Assembly (NCBI GenBank): GCA_024114885.1
Contig: CP099425.1
Coordinates: 2,294,001 to 2,358,000 of the forward strand
Source: Septoria linicola
Lineage: Eukaryota > Ascomycota > Dothideomycetes > Mycosphaerellales > Mycosphaerellaceae
Direction: 5' to 3'
DNA length: 64,000 nt
In this document: positions 43,169-55,455 of the stretch, piece by piece
Layout of the letters: the number at the start of each line of letters is the position of its first letter
How positions within the stretch are numbered: position 1 is the stretch's first letter
Translations under genes and position numbers: made by a program
The notes under the pieces: model-generated
Database searches by the model: none
Told to the model about the DNA's origin: nothing
What the model saw: the letters and a program-made list of their open reading frames with translations, nothing else

Positions 43169-44210
43169 CTACTTCTGTGCTCGGGCAATCAGCCACTGCA
43201 GCACTGCGTCCAGGTTGGTCTCTTCTTTCGCGCTGATACCGTAACAGCTTACTTCGCGGTGTGTAACAGCTTTGAGGTTCAACGCCTCGATCAGCTCGTC
43301 AACAGTAGAATGGCCTGACAGGTCAGACTTGTTCCCAAGTACCAGCAGAGGAATTCCTTCCATGGCAGGCTTGTCCAGGAGGATATGGAGTTCCTCCTTG
43401 GCCACTGGAAGAGCCTCTTTGTCGGCCGAGTCGACGATAAACCTAGGCCATTCGATGAGCTGCACGACTGACATGCTCACCTGCGCACAACTTACACTAT
43501 GGCATTCACCCCTCGGCAGTACCGCTCCCACATCGATCGAAACCGAGGCTGGCCACCCAGATCCCAACTGCACATCGTCAGCAACCTCAAAAGTCAAACC
43601 GACGCCTCTATGCGCGAGTCGTGTGTCGCCCCTGCCCTGCCAACACACCGACGAGAAAACAAAACCACACATACCATTTCAAGGTGACATGACCCTTCTG
43701 TACACGCTTCATATTGAAGCCTACCGTCGGTATCGAGCTGTTGCACGGCGTCAGTACACCAGATGGAGACTCGACATGATAGATCTCGGCTAAATCCCTG
43801 CTCGGTCGCACAGAAGCACATACTCGATCGTGAACTCGCCGCCCTGTGCCACAGCGTCAGCCATCAACAGACGATTCGAAACATCATCGTCCGGGAGCGC
43901 TCACCGCCAGGACTCTCAGCAAAGATGTTTTGCCGGCATTCTGTAGCCCGATCATGGTGATGTCCATCTCGGTGGCCCTGCGAAACAAAAGCAATACATG
44001 TCAGCTAGCGTTCTCGTCTGCTGAGGTGCGTTGTCGTGCGGCTGATGTGGTGATGTCGTCGTCGGTATGCAGTGGAAGCGGTGTGCATCAGGCTGCAAGG
44101 CTCCAACGACGACGGCAACACCTGGGCCTTGCCCGCCGAGTGGAACGGATCAGGACATACCAGAATAGGCTGAGCAGCCAATCATAGATGCGTTTGAAGA
44201 TGCCCACCAT
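43169..44210 (-). CDS. ARL8: ARL8-type small GTPase
   Basis: ARF-like GTPase that in other eukaryotes links lysosome/vacuole-type vesicles to motors and tethers. Six exons: 44210-44161, 43977-43905, 43843-43824, 43737-43675, 43567-43496 and 43442-43169; all phases close to give 183 aa. The N-terminal amphipathic helix is MVGIFKRIYDWLLSLFW, typical of ARL8, which lacks the Gly2 myristoylation site of ARFs. G1 is GLQNAGKT (27-34), switch I SIPTVGFNMKRV, G3 WDLGGQPRFRSMWERYCRGV and G4 NKSD (130-133). One exon is only 20 nt. It is divergent from RPA135. Confidence 0.93.
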
Positions 44211-44938
44211 ATTGGGCTTGTCTTCGGGACTGGTAAATGTTTGGCGCTGGAAAGGAAATATGGCGCTGGCCTTAGGGTCCGTCTGGTGCGAGAGAGTTGA
44301 GCCAGTAAAGGAGTGGATGGGCAGGCAGGGCGAGCGCGAGACAAGGAACCGTTGTCTTGAGTGGACGACAGATTTCGAAAGAAGCGGGGTGGACCGGCGG
44401 GCTAAAGTGCGAAGGTTAGGCGGCGGGCAGAGGTGTAGTAGTCATTCACATGTGGTGGGATGTCTTGTCAAGAGAGGGTAGCGCAACAATAATCGCAAAT
44501 GTGTTCACAAGTGTGATTGATGTGTTTCTCGAGCGGCAGAGGCAGTCAGGTGCTGGTGGCGCTGTCCTGCAGAGCTGCACGAGCTTGGGATGGGCCGGCC
44601 AGGCAGGCAAAGAAAGACGCTTCTGCGGTGGAACAGCTCGTCTCTTCTCTCGCCCACAGCCAGCAGCAGCCCACTTTCTTCTGCCACTTCGAGGTGTCGC
44701 TCTTTCGCTCGGTGCGTCCCGCTCCCTCCGCTTAACGAGCCGGCGTCGGCTGATTTCAGCTTTTGTTCCGTGCATCAAAAGTTCTAACACCCGAAAAGAG
44801 AGAGAGCTTCAGCGGAAATTGTAAATCACTATTACATGCCACTGTTGAGGGAGTAGAAGGCGTTTTTCGTGGTTTGCTGAGCTGGAGTAAACTGCATGTG
44901 AGGCGCCAATTCATCTTTTCCATCTCTCAACCACAATC
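44211..44938. promoter_or_regulatory. Divergent promoter region ARL8/RPA135
   Basis: 728 bp without a supported gene, containing GA- and CT-rich tracts (for example gagagagag near 44800). It holds both promoters and 5' UTRs. Confidence 0.45.
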
Positions 44939-47900
44939 ATGGCACAACACAGCGTGGCTCGCAGCCAGTGGTCGGAAGAGTATGCGACTTTGAAGCGAGA
45001 AGAATTGTTCAGAAATCCACCCGCAGGCAAGAGCGCATACCCTTCGCTGCAGGAGACGATACGGCCGCACGTCGATTCTTTCAACGCCATCTTCACCGGC
45101 CAGCTGGAACATGGCCTCAAGGACATTGGCACCAAAACTTTTCTCGACGGCAACCCGCAGGAAGATGGCCATAAGAATCGACTACAAATGCGAATCGCCA
45201 ATGTCTTCCTCGAAAAGCCACAGCTACCACCGAGCAACAAAATCGAAACGACGAAACGAGAGATCCTGCCTGTCGAATGCAGAGAACGACATGCAACATA
45301 CCGAGGACGATTTCGAGGCAGATTAGAGTATCGAATCAATGACGGGCCATGGACGGAATCAGTGCGCGACTTTGGTACACTGCCCATCATGTTGCGATCG
45401 AACAGATGTCACCTGGAAGGACTATCGCCGAAAGAGCTGGTCAACAAGCGAGAAGAGACGGAAGAGCTGGGAGGCTACTTCATCGTGAACGGCATAGAAA
45501 AGCTGATTCGAATGTTGATTGTCAATAGGAGGAACTACCCCATGGCCATCATACGCCCCTCGTTCAAGAATCGAGGTGTGACCTACTCGCAGTATGGTGT
45601 GCAAATACGCTCTGTGCGGCCTGATCAGACTTCGCAGACAAACGTGCTGCATTATCTGAACGATGGTGCACTCACGTTTCGATTTTCATGGAGGAAGAAC
45701 GAGTACCTCATCCCGGCTGTCATGGTCATGAAGGCGCTGGCTGAGACGAACGACCGAGAGATATTCGAAGGCATTGTAGGACCTGCTGGCGGCAAGGACA
45801 TGAACACAAAACAGTTTGTGATCGATCGCGTGGAACTTCTGCTACGAACCTTCAAAGTGTATAACATGCACACGAAGTCGAAATGCAGAGCGTACCTCGG
45901 AGAGAAGTTCCGGCCTGTCTTGGGTGTCCCGGCGGATATGTCTGATGAAGATGTCGGGACTGAGCTGCTGAGACGGATTGTGCTGCCGCATCTGGGATCA
46001 TACAATGTCACCGAGGAGAACGATATGGACAAGTTCAGGATGATGCTCTTTATGACGCGGAAGCTCTATGCACTGGTCGAGGGCGAATGCGCTGTGGACA
46101 ACCCTGATGCGGTGCAGAACCAGGAGATCCTGCTTCCAGGCTTTTTGTACGGCATGATCGTCAAAGAGCGCATAGAAGAGTGGCTCACAACTGGCGTGGC
46201 TGCTCAACTGCGCATGTGGAGCATGCAGAACTCGTGGCCATCGTTCACCAGCAAAGAGTTTGAGCGAGACTTCATGAACAAAGTGATACGAAAGACGAAC
46301 GAGAACCTGGGGCAGGGGCTGGACTATTTCATGTCGACGGGAAATCTTGTCAGTCCCTCTGGTCTGGATCTGCAGCAAGTCAGCGGCTTCACAGTGGTGG
46401 CAGAAAAGATCAACTTCTACCGATTCATCAGTCACTTCCGCATGGTGCACAGAGGTAGCTTCTTCGCACAACTGAAAACCACTACAGTGCGTAAACTTCT
46501 GCCAGAGAGCTGGGGGTTCCTATGCCCCGTACACACTCCCGATGGATCCCCTTGCGGTTTGCTGAACCACTTGGCGCACAAGTGCAAGATCGCGACTTCG
46601 AGCGCGGACACTTCGCACATTCCCAACTTGATCGCACGGCTTGGTGTAGCGCGGACTTCAGAAGCCTCCATCAACGACAGTGTTTCGGTGCAATTGAACG
46701 GACGCATACTGGGCTACTGCTCACCGAAGCAAGCGAAGACTATTCATGATACTCTACGGTACTGGAAAGTCGAAGGCACGAACAACGTACCTCTGGACCT
46801 CGAAATCGGCTACGTGCCACTGAGTACTGGTGGCCAATACCCGGGTGTGTACATGTTCTCAGAGGCAGCGCGAATGCTCCGACCTGTGAAATATCTTCCT
46901 CTGGAAAAGCTTGATCATGTTGGACCTTTCGAGCAACCGTATATGAGCATTGCATGCACAGAACCGGAAATTGCCTCAGGGGATTCGTCGCATGTGGAGT
47001 TCGACGTGACGAACATCCTCTCGATTGTTGCGAACCAGACACCCTTTTCGAACTTCAATCAATCGCCCAGAAACATGTATCAGGTGAGTTCATACACATG
47101 AATCCGAACATCGACACAGATGACGGATATTCGACATATGCTAACTTCTTCCAGTGTCAAATGGGCAAACAAACGATGGGTACACCTGGTACTGCGCTCA
47201 AGTACCGTACAGATAACAAGTCGTATCGATTACAGACTGGTCAGACTCCCGTTGTGCGGACACCCAAGCACAACGAGTACGGACTAGACAATTTCCCCAA
47301 CGGCACCAACGCAGTGGTGGCCGTCATTTCTTATACCGGATACGACATGGACGACGCTATGATATTGAACAAGAATGCACACGAGCGAGGCTTCGGGCAT
47401 GGAACGATATACAAAGCAAAGAAGGTCGATCTCAATGAAGACAAATCACGACGAGGAGCGCAGGTCACTTCGATGTTCGGCTTCGCTCCTCTAGGTCTGA
47501 TCAAAGCACAATGGAGAGCGACACTGGATGACGATGGTCTTCCTGCAGTCGGCATGAAGGTGCGAGAGGGAGACGCGATTGCAGCACACTACAGTGTAGT
47601 CAAGGACCCTCACACCGGCGAGTACGAGAACAAGGACGGCGTCACGCATATTCACCGATACAAGGAAGCTGAAGAAGCCTACATTGAAGAAGTAAAGATA
47701 ATCGGCAACGAAAGTGGAAGCAATGAGCCCTTCCAGGCGATCAGCATACGTTTCCGGATACCTCGATCTCCCGTCATTGGTGACAAGTTCTCCTCGCGTC
47801 ACGGCCAAAAAGGTGTCATGTCGCAAAAGTGGCCCACAATCGACATGCCATTTTCGGAATCTGGCATGCAACCCGACGTTATCATCAATCCTCACGCTTT

Positions 47901-48627
47901 TCCATCTCGTATGACGATTGGCATGTTCGTCGAGTCTCTAGCAGGCAAGAGCGGAGCACTGCACGGTCTCGCCCAGGATTCCACTCCTTTCAAGTTCAAA
48001 GACAAGGAAGGGGAAACAGCAGTCGAGTACTTCGGCCACCAACTCAAGCGCGCTGGCTACAACTACTACGGCAACGAGCCCATGTACTCCGGCATCACTG
48101 GCGAAGAACTCGCAGCAGACATCTACATCGGCGTCGTCTACTACCAAAGACTTCGTCACATGGTCAACGACAAATTCCAAGTCCGAACCACCGGTCCCGT
48201 CACACCACTTACCGGCCAACCGATCAAGGGCAGAGCAAAAGGTGGCGGTATCCGTGTGGGAGAAATGGAACGTGATGCTCTCATCGCTCACGGAACATCC
48301 TTCTTGCTGCAAGATCGTCTCATGAACTGCAGCGATTACACGAAAGCGCACATTTGCAAGGCGTGTGGCAGTTTCTTGTCTGTGCAGCCTAGCAGTGGGC
48401 AGTACACCACGAGGAACCGGCGAGAAGGTGGGAGAGTTAGGTGTAGGAGGTGTTCGAGAAAGGCGTTGCCGACGGATTCGAAGAGTTTGTGCTGGCAGGA
48501 TCGGAAGGGTGAGAAGTGGTTTGGAGGAGATGATGTTACGGTCGTGGCTGTGCCGGGTGTGTTGAAGTATTTGGATGTGGAGCTTGCGGCTATGGGGATC
48601 AGGATGAAGTTTAATGTTGGTCCTTGA
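44939..48627 (+). CDS. RPA135: RNA polymerase I second-largest subunit RPA135
   Basis: Beta-like subunit forming the Pol I active site with RPA190; transcribes 35S rDNA in the nucleolus. Exons are 44939-47083 and 47155-48627 (71-nt intron, CTAAC branch); 1205 aa, close to yeast (1203). Visible blocks are GGYFIVNGIEKLI (lobe), LLPESWGFLCPVHTPDGSPC (fork), YTGYDMDDAMILNKNAHERG (hybrid-binding acidic loop), and FSSRHGQKGVMSQKWP with PDVIINPHAFPSRMTIGM. The C-terminal clamp zinc site is CKACGSF...CRRC. HETERGFGHGTIYKAKKVDL-like spacing and loop lengths identify Pol I rather than Pol II or III. Confidence 0.97.
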
Positions 48628-49203
48628 GAGGATGATACGTATCTGGCGTTCGTGTGATGGGATACCTTTGGGCGGCATTCAACGGCGTGCATGGTGAAGG
48701 CGTAGTTGGGTCGACCGCTACATTTCTGGAGCTGGGGACAAGGCATGTACAACGCATTTGTACAAAGTATAGACTTATACGTTTCGTCCATTCTACAATG
48801 TTCGCTTCTGCAGTCTGTTGTCTATCTTCCAGACCAGTAGTCATGTGCAACATATGCGAGCTGCTTCACATACGCCAAGAGCATGCTCGCTAAGAGATTG
48901 GTGGTGTTACACAGACATGGTTACACAAGCTTTTCCGCTGACCTCACATCTTTGAGCACTCTTCAATTTGTATCAGAACTGTCTTGCACAAGACACAACC
49001 AGATATGTTACAGGTACCTTGGCACAACATATGCCGTCTCGAATGCCGAGGAGCCAGAGCAAAGTCCCTAGCCATGCTTCTCCACATGCCCTACTTCGGG
49101 CCAGACCATAGGGTCCTGGCATCTAAACAGAGGCATGGAAGACTCTTTCTAGTGATTGGTATCGTTCTTATCTTACGGCTTACCAGATATCGCAATAAGA
49201 ATC
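48628..49203. other. Intergenic
   Basis: 576 bp: RPA135 3' flank and promoter of the monooxygenase. Nothing else seen. Confidence 0.5.
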
Positions 49204-50643
49204 ATGACTAACGACCCTTCGATCACGATCATTGGAGCTGGAGTGGGTGGCCTTGTCACAGCACTCCAACTACATGCTCATGGTTTTCGAGACATCAACT
49301 TGTACGAAGCCTCAACTCAGCTGCTATCTTTAGGTGTTGGCATCAATGTACAGCCTTCTGCTGTACTGATTCTACGGAATTTGGGCCTGCTCTCAGCATT
49401 GCAGAATACTGGAGTCGAGACACAAGAACTGAATTACTACGATCGATTCGGCAACCCCATCATCAGCGAACCAAGAGGCAAGTATGCCGGATATGAAGTG
49501 CCTCAATTCAGCATACATCGTGGAAAGCTGCAAATGCTGCTTCTTGATGCTGTGAGGGAGAGACTTGGCGAAGATCGAATTCATCTCAACCATACCTTGG
49601 ACAGCTTCGAGAACAGCGACGATGCTTCGAAGCAAGTCAAGCTACGATTCATCCAGAAAAAGACTGGAGAGCCTGCTACAAATGCAGAAGTCCACGCCGA
49701 TCTAGTTGTCGCAGCTGATGGCATCAACTCAAAAGTGCGAAGCATTCTCTATCCTGCCGAAGGCCCTCCCCATTTCTCTGGCCGCATCCTTTGGCGAGGC
49801 TACCTCGAACGCGAACCATTCTTGACCTCTGCAAGCATGATCTGGTCCGGACACGCCAATCAAAAGTTCATCGCATATCCCATCCTCAACTACCATGGCG
49901 AATCAAAGACAAAGTCAATGGTCAATTGGATCGCGGAGCTCCGCGTCAGAGATGAAAATGATCCAGACACAACGCCGCCTGTGAAGTCAGGAGACTGGCT
50001 TATGTCTGTGCCGAAAGAACGTTTTGCTGGAGAATTCAAGGAGTGGACGTTCGGGTTCTTGAATGTTCCTGAGCTGATTGAGAAGACGGAGAAGGTCTTT
50101 GAGTATCCTATGTGCGATCGAGATCCGGTGGATAGGTGGACGTTTGGGCGATTGACCTTGCTTGGTGATGCTGCTCATCCAATGTATCCTATTGGAAGCA
50201 ATGGAGCCTCACAAGCGATACTTGACGCCGCTTCGCTGACGAGGCATCTACTAGCTCTGAGAGCTGGTCAACTGCCAGATGTGCCAGCCGCACTTCAAGC
50301 ATATCAAGATGAAAGACTACCTGTTACCGCGAAGATCGTGATGGCGAATCGTGGCAACGGGCCTGACCATGTCATGCAAGTGGCGTACGAGCGGGCTCCA
50401 GACGGGTTCAAGCATATCAACGACATAATACCTCAAGATGAACTCGAAGGCATAGGATCAGCATATAAGAAAATCGCTGGGTTCGAGATTGACAAGGTCA
50501 ACGAGGCTGCGATACAGACTGAAGGAGTTGCAGAGAAGCTGGGCCTCCATTCTCCAAAGGCATGGACTAGCGATGCTGTCCTCACAAATGGCGCAAACGG
50601 GAAGAACGGCACCTCGAATGGCGATCCGAATAACAGGCAGTAA
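49204..50643 (+). CDS. FAD-dependent aromatic-ring monooxygenase (salicylate hydroxylase-like)
   Basis: Intronless, 479 aa, starting at the ATG of MTNDPSITIIGAGVGGLVTA; the open frame upstream has no ATG. FAD-binding GxGxxG is GAGVGG (11-16), the DG motif is DLVVAADGINSKVR, and the GD motif is LTLLGDAAHPMYPIGSNGAS. These three are diagnostic of group A flavoprotein hydroxylases. The C-terminal 100 residues are helical then low-complexity Asn/Gly/Lys. There is no signal peptide. The substrate is probably a small phenolic; no pathway genes flank it. Confidence 0.9.
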   Translation: MTNDPSITIIGAGVGGLVTALQLHAHGFRDINLYEASTQLLSLGVGINVQPSAVLILRNLGLLSALQNTGVETQELNYYDRFGNPIISEPRGKYAGYEVPQFSIHRGKLQMLLLDAVRERLGEDRIHLNHTLDSFENSDDASKQVKLRFIQKKTGEPATNAEVHADLVVAADGINSKVRSILYPAEGPPHFSGRILWRGYLEREPFLTSASMIWSGHANQKFIAYPILNYHGESKTKSMVNWIAELRVRDENDPDTTPPVKSGDWLMSVPKERFAGEFKEWTFGFLNVPELIEKTEKVFEYPMCDRDPVDRWTFGRLTLLGDAAHPMYPIGSNGASQAILDAASLTRHLLALRAGQLPDVPAALQAYQDERLPVTAKIVMANRGNGPDHVMQVAYERAPDGFKHINDIIPQDELEGIGSAYKKIAGFEIDKVNEAAIQTEGVAEKLGLHSPKAWTSDAVLTNGANGKNGTSNGDPNNRQ

Positions 50644-52360
50644 GGTCCACAGTCCCGAGCGCGAAACACAGCATTTCCACCCGCGATCCCAAAAAAGCAC
50701 GTATTGAGCAGTTCCACCACCAACAAAAATGTACCATCTCCACAATCGTTATCCCATTTTTCACGAAGTTATAGAACCCACGGCGGTTTCACCTCACCCC
50801 GAGGCTACAATAGGCACCGCAACCGAATTAGAGCCCGAGTCTGGCCACAAGTAGGGTATAGGAACAACCCTGAGAGGCTCATTCCAGCATCGAGGGTCGT
50901 AGAGAAGTTTGGAGAAGGTGAGTGTGAGTCAACCTGAGGAGAGTTTTGTTTTGGGTGTAGGGATTTGGTACATGTGGGATAGATTCTATCGCGTATATGT
51001 ATGTAGGATGGTGAAGAGGGCGTGTGAGTGGAGGGGAGGAAGAGAGTTTGGGGTTGGGCGAATGGCATGGGGTGGGAAGGTGGCTCTCGACCGGCTGGAA
51101 GGGGTGGATTGGGGACAAAGCTACCGTGTTGTGAGCGCGAAGGTGATGTGGCGAAGTGGTTACAACTTGGGAAGTTGTATGCCTTCGTAGGAAAGGCGCG
51201 AATTTGAACTCGTGCAAAAGCAATGCTGTTATACCACAGCGAAGACATTCGCCTTCAAGATTCGTCTCCCCTGCTTCGTCGAATGGTCTAGAACATGCAT
51301 AAATGTCATCCTAGTCATTGCAATGCCGCGTGCTCTCCAAGGGTCCTGTGCGAGGTTTCCCAGCACATGTTCGTCGTATAAATCTCGGAAGCTCAAGACA
51401 GTACGAGTGCCCTGGTAGCCTGGCTAGGGTATCACGAGCAGCAGGGTCGCTGTGTGAGATGGGAGAGACGACACTTCATCGCAGCTCAGCAGAGTCGCTT
51501 TGTCGTGGGCATTTGGTATATGCATCGAGCATTGCGTGGGAAGTGACGCATGATTAGTCTCGTGTGAGATGCGTTGCTGCAGTAGTGTCGATACAGCTCG
51601 GAATGGTCGCTTCAGGTAGAGCAAGATGATAGAACCACAGCTTTGCACTTGCTGATTGGGGAAGCATTCTCTTCCCAGCAGCATGCCGCAAAGGACGGTT
51701 GCGCGTACAGAAAGATCACAATAGGTCGAGTCAGGAACTTTGGCAGGACAGATCTGCAATCCGGGCACGACGAGCGATTGAACAGCAGTGTAGTAGAGAC
51801 ACAAGCACAATGAACGTGGAAAGAAGTGATCATGATTCTCTCGTCATTTCGTCCTGATCTAGCTGTCTATGCGCTGCATACATCTTGTGTAACATGTGTC
51901 GTAATTCTCATTATCCTTCAGTGTTCGTGAACATTGATCGTCATCGTCTGTCCATCCTCCCATCTTCTCACGCTTCGGTATTTTTCTCCTCGATAGCTAG
52001 AGCTCTGCATCAACCATGACACGATCGCCAGATGGCAAGCCTCTTCGCGGAAGCTATTTGGCGACCTCCTTTGGATGGTTCATGCAGATGCGAAGTGGGC
52101 ATCCTCTTCAGCCAGTTGCGTTGGTGGCGCCGCGGAGGTAAATCTTGGTGCTCACAGCCGAGACCACCGAATGGCGATACCCGATCGGCTTTTCACGACT
52201 CGATTCTGGTATGTCTCAGACATCGGAGACAAATCATGAGTCCAGATCGTGGAGCTGGGCTTTCATGATCTTGGTGTGTGGTATACAAGGCTTGAGTAGC
52301 GTGCTGCATTGTGACCTTGTGGCAGTGTAACGGCTTCGAGATTCATCTTTGGCTGGTGGC
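50644..52360. other. Intergenic, no supported gene
   Basis: 1.7 kb. 50905-51130 is unusually purine-rich on the plus strand (many GGAGG/GAGAG runs), giving long open frames on both strands without domain content. The rest shows nothing recognisable. Confidence 0.4.
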
Positions 52361-52828
52361 TCACACAACGACGTCCTGGTGTTGAATAGGCTGGCCAGTG
52401 ACTGAAACCTCTTCAGTTGGCTTTGGTGCAAGCGGGTCGAAGGTAGCTTCCTCGAGTTCTGGGTGCGCCTGTCTGAGTCCAGAGTCCTCTTCGGTCGTGG
52501 CTACAGTAATGGTTGGGTTGCTGACCGGGAAATCCTTCTCTTCGTAGACGGTCCAGGTGCCCTTCAGCTTGGTCTGCGCGTCCTTGAAACGCTGAGCAGA
52601 TTGCTTTTGGATCCACGCAGTTGCATCCGCAGTGTATGTTGGTCGCAGAGTCATGGTTGTGATGACCACGATAGCAATGAGGATGAGAGCAAGCAGAGGC
52701 GCAAGCCCACGCTTTCCTCTGATGGGACTGCGCGAACGACGCGGAGACCACGACTGACGCTCCATTGAGGCCTTTTCTGAGAGAAGCCCGGGGCTGCTTG
52801 GAGGTGATGGGGGAGGTGACCAAGTCAT
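52361..52828 (-). CDS. Small single-TM hypothetical protein
   Basis: Intronless, 155 aa, not a recognised family. The N-terminus is Pro/Ser/Arg-rich (MTWSPPPSPPSSPGLLSEKA, SPRRSRSPIRGKRG). One TM helix follows (about 42-60, LAPLLALILIAIVVITTMTL), then an outside or luminal stretch (TAWIQKQSAQRFKDAQTKLK) and an acidic tail with LEEATFDPLAPKPTEE. The basic N-terminus suggests a type II (Nin-Cout) orientation. ATG 52828 is chosen as the first Met before the Pro-rich segment; the frame is open further upstream. Confidence 0.62.
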   Translation of the reverse strand: MTWSPPPSPPSSPGLLSEKASMERQSWSPRRSRSPIRGKRGLAPLLALILIAIVVITTMTLRPTYTADATAWIQKQSAQRFKDAQTKLKGTWTVYEEKDFPVSNPTITVATTEEDSGLRQAHPELEEATFDPLAPKPTEEVSVTGQPIQHQDVVV

Positions 52829-53697
52829 TGTCGTGTTGTTGTTCTTGTCTTTTGCTAGAGCTGTAGAGCGACGGTGTGGTCGAAAGTGGTTGAGATGAGG
52901 TTGAAGACGATCACATTCAAACAACACTTAGCGCTCTGGCAATAGATATGATGACCTCTGTGTTCACGCTACTAGTCGGACCTACATCATATTTCAATAT
53001 ACCTACAGACCGAGACCTGTGATGTTGGCGTGATTGGCTCGTTCGGAATGCTCCAGCTTTCTCCAACTTCTCCAGAATTTTGGCGCGCAGCGACCGAGAC
53101 CAGTGTCATACAGAACCACTGAGCTAGTTAGAGGCTAGAATCCTTTAAATGGCTCGGTCGGACTCAGCCTCGGTCTAGCAGCTGAGATTTGCATTGGGTC
53201 CTGCAGCAGAGGTGCTGCCCGCAGCGGCAGCTAGCACGAGTCTCGGTATCTTGTGATGATCGCTGGAGCGGGACAAGCATGACAAGCTCGTTTCTCTCGT
53301 ACGTCGCGTGCGCCTCGTCTACGCCTGCAAATTCTTGTCCGAACGCCGCAGATGGCACATGCCGCTTTCCCCCGCAAGGAAATAACGCTGTGGATCTTTT
53401 GGCTGACTCTGGCCGCTCGATTCCATTATGCATGATGATAAACTCGCAGAATCCCGCTTTTGGCATGGTTAAGCATAAACTTGCAATCGAGCTGGAGCCG
53501 CAGTTTTAGGCAATGTGCCCGAACCCTATACGAGGAGGGCTTTCATGTGCATGTGAGAGCTCCAGCTGCACGGACTGAGGCAGCTTGGATGATCGAGTAC
53601 GGGAAGTACTGAGATGTGCAGAGAATGAGTGCAGGCAGTGGTGTTCAATATACAATACATTTCATGATATGGAGAGGCCGTGATACTCTCATTAACG
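52829..53697. other. Intergenic, no supported gene
   Basis: 869 bp. A Cys-containing plus-strand ORF at 53189-53509 has no early ATG and no family features; not annotated. Confidence 0.4.
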
Positions 53698-55455
53698 CTA
53701 TGAAGCCGTCTTCTCTTCACTTTGCGTTGTCGTAGCCTTGAGAGATGGCTTCTCAGGTAGGAACCGCGTATACAACCAGGCAGTGAACTTGATCGCGCTA
53801 TCATCGACGACGATTGTCATGATCTCAGCGACCCACATTGTCAATGGCAGCAAGATCACCTGCACAAGAACGAAGCTCAATTCCAGACCCTTAGGTCCCC
53901 ATTTTGGTAGAGGGAAGCGTCCCACCCACCACGGCATGAGGAGGATGTGGTGGCCCGGGATAGTCCAGCCTACTGCACAGTATAGCCTGTCTCCGAGTAT
54001 CCAGAGGACAGGGCCGTGCATCAAGTAGAGCATGAAAGAGATGCGTCCGAGATGTTGGCAGAAGCGGGTCTCAAAGAAGCGCTTGGCCCAAGGGATGTGA
54101 GGGACTGATGCTACAAGGAAGCATGCGGCCCAGAATAAGTAGAACCATCTGAAATCGAAGACAGCCTGTGGCTTGAAGTAAGCCAGGTAGTACCATCCAG
54201 GACTTGTCTTGAGCAGGTTCACGTCGATGGAGTGCGAAGGAATACCTCCAAGCAATATTGCTACAGTGAACAAGGTGTAGTATATCTTGGTCTTGTATGG
54301 TTCCAAAGCCTTCATCCAGCGAGGGAGTGTTCCTTCTGCAGCGCGCATCTCCAGGTCACAGATGGTCATTCCACCAATAAACATGGCAAAGTAAGAGCCA
54401 TCCACAATGTACATCATGTAGTACCATAGACCAGCCAGACACCATAGTCGTCCGTCGCGCGTCATTCTGGAGATGGCCATGCAAGTAGTGTAGACCAGGA
54501 TGGATCCCTTGAATTCCACTGGAATTGTCCAGATGTGTGGGTGGTAGTCGTTGATGACTCTGTTACCAGTGTCGAAAATGAAGAACATGTTCTTGCAGTC
54601 ACAATACCATTTCCATACCTCATCTCTCCAGGTTTTCTGTGGCTCGAAGCTTGTGTGGATGCCGAAGAAGTGTGGCACGCACATGACCATGAACGTGACG
54701 GCAATGATGGGCAGGTATAGTCGCAGCCATCGCTTGAAGAGTGAAGCAGATATGTTGTCTCCGAGCAGAACGTACTCTCCCTGTCTCATCAATTGCAGTG
54801 GCTTGACAGACAGGACATACCCAGAGAGGACCAGGAAGCATGACACGGAAAAGTGCCCACCGGAGAAGAACGTTCTGATGAAGGGAAAGGCCGCCAGATA
54901 GTACTTGCCATTATAGCCGAAAGTATTCTCAAGTGCTGGCGAGCCGTCGTAGAAAGCATGCGCCCAAAGCTGATTGTGCAGGCAGTAGACCATCAATGCT
55001 GCGAATCCTCGTATCCCATCCAGATATGCTGTTTTCCTCAATTTCCGGTGTCCTGCATTTTGTTTGGGCAAAAACGACGGCCTGAACATGGAGGCCAGAG
55101 GCGCCAGTATGCCCACCAGAGGCGCAACAGCAGCCGCAGCTGGGGCAATCGCTTTTTGTGCAGGCGCGAGCACCTTTGCTACGGGCGCGAGCACTCGCGA
55201 AGCTTGCGCTCTTGCGACCTGCACATGGGGATCGATGCGTTCATAATATTCTCCTGCTCTCGCGCTCGCTTGTGCTGCGAGATCATGTAGCCTGACTACA
55301 TTGTCGCCTCGTTGTTGTCTCTGCTCTTCTTGCTGTTGCTGTCGAACTTCATCCTCCTGAGCCAGAAGATTTAATCGTACTGGCTCCAAGTCCCCTGCCT
55401 CAAGCTGCGCTTCCTTCATCCTAGCAATCTCCCTTCCGTTATCGTGGAAGCCCAT
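53698..55455 (-). CDS. Acyltransferase-3 family membrane protein with an Ala-rich N-terminal region
   Basis: Intronless, 585 aa from MGFHDNGREIARMKEAQLEA; the open frame upstream has no suitable ATG before it. Residues 1-120 are Gln/Glu-rich then an Ala/Val/Pro helical stretch (VLAPVAKVLAPAQKAIAPAA). The acyltransferase-3 domain starts TAYLDGIRGFAALMVYCLHN with the conserved histidine, followed by about ten TM helices, including SGGHFSVSCFLVLSGYVLSV and ISFMLYLMHGPVLWILGDRL. The family O-acylates sugars, lipids or secondary metabolites at membranes. The acceptor is unknown. The N-terminal extension is unusual for the family. Confidence 0.85.
   Translation of the reverse strand: MGFHDNGREIARMKEAQLEAGDLEPVRLNLLAQEDEVRQQQQEEQRQQRGDNVVRLHDLAAQASARAGEYYERIDPHVQVARAQASRVLAPVAKVLAPAQKAIAPAAAAVAPLVGILAPLASMFRPSFLPKQNAGHRKLRKTAYLDGIRGFAALMVYCLHNQLWAHAFYDGSPALENTFGYNGKYYLAAFPFIRTFFSGGHFSVSCFLVLSGYVLSVKPLQLMRQGEYVLLGDNISASLFKRWLRLYLPIIAVTFMVMCVPHFFGIHTSFEPQKTWRDEVWKWYCDCKNMFFIFDTGNRVINDYHPHIWTIPVEFKGSILVYTTCMAISRMTRDGRLWCLAGLWYYMMYIVDGSYFAMFIGGMTICDLEMRAAEGTLPRWMKALEPYKTKIYYTLFTVAILLGGIPSHSIDVNLLKTSPGWYYLAYFKPQAVFDFRWFYLFWAACFLVASVPHIPWAKRFFETRFCQHLGRISFMLYLMHGPVLWILGDRLYCAVGWTIPGHHILLMPWWVGRFPLPKWGPKGLELSFVLVQVILLPLTMWVAEIMTIVVDDSAIKFTAWLYTRFLPEKPSLKATTTQSEEKTAS

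Noticed and set aside
50805..51248. Pro/His/Ser-rich minus-strand ORF of 147 codons
   Set aside because: Produced by a purine-rich tract on the plus strand; low complexity, no ATG context or family match.
53189..53509. 106-codon Cys-containing ORF as a possible secreted effector
   Set aside because: Begins with a non-ATG codon, no signal peptide, and cysteines are not in a recognisable spacing.
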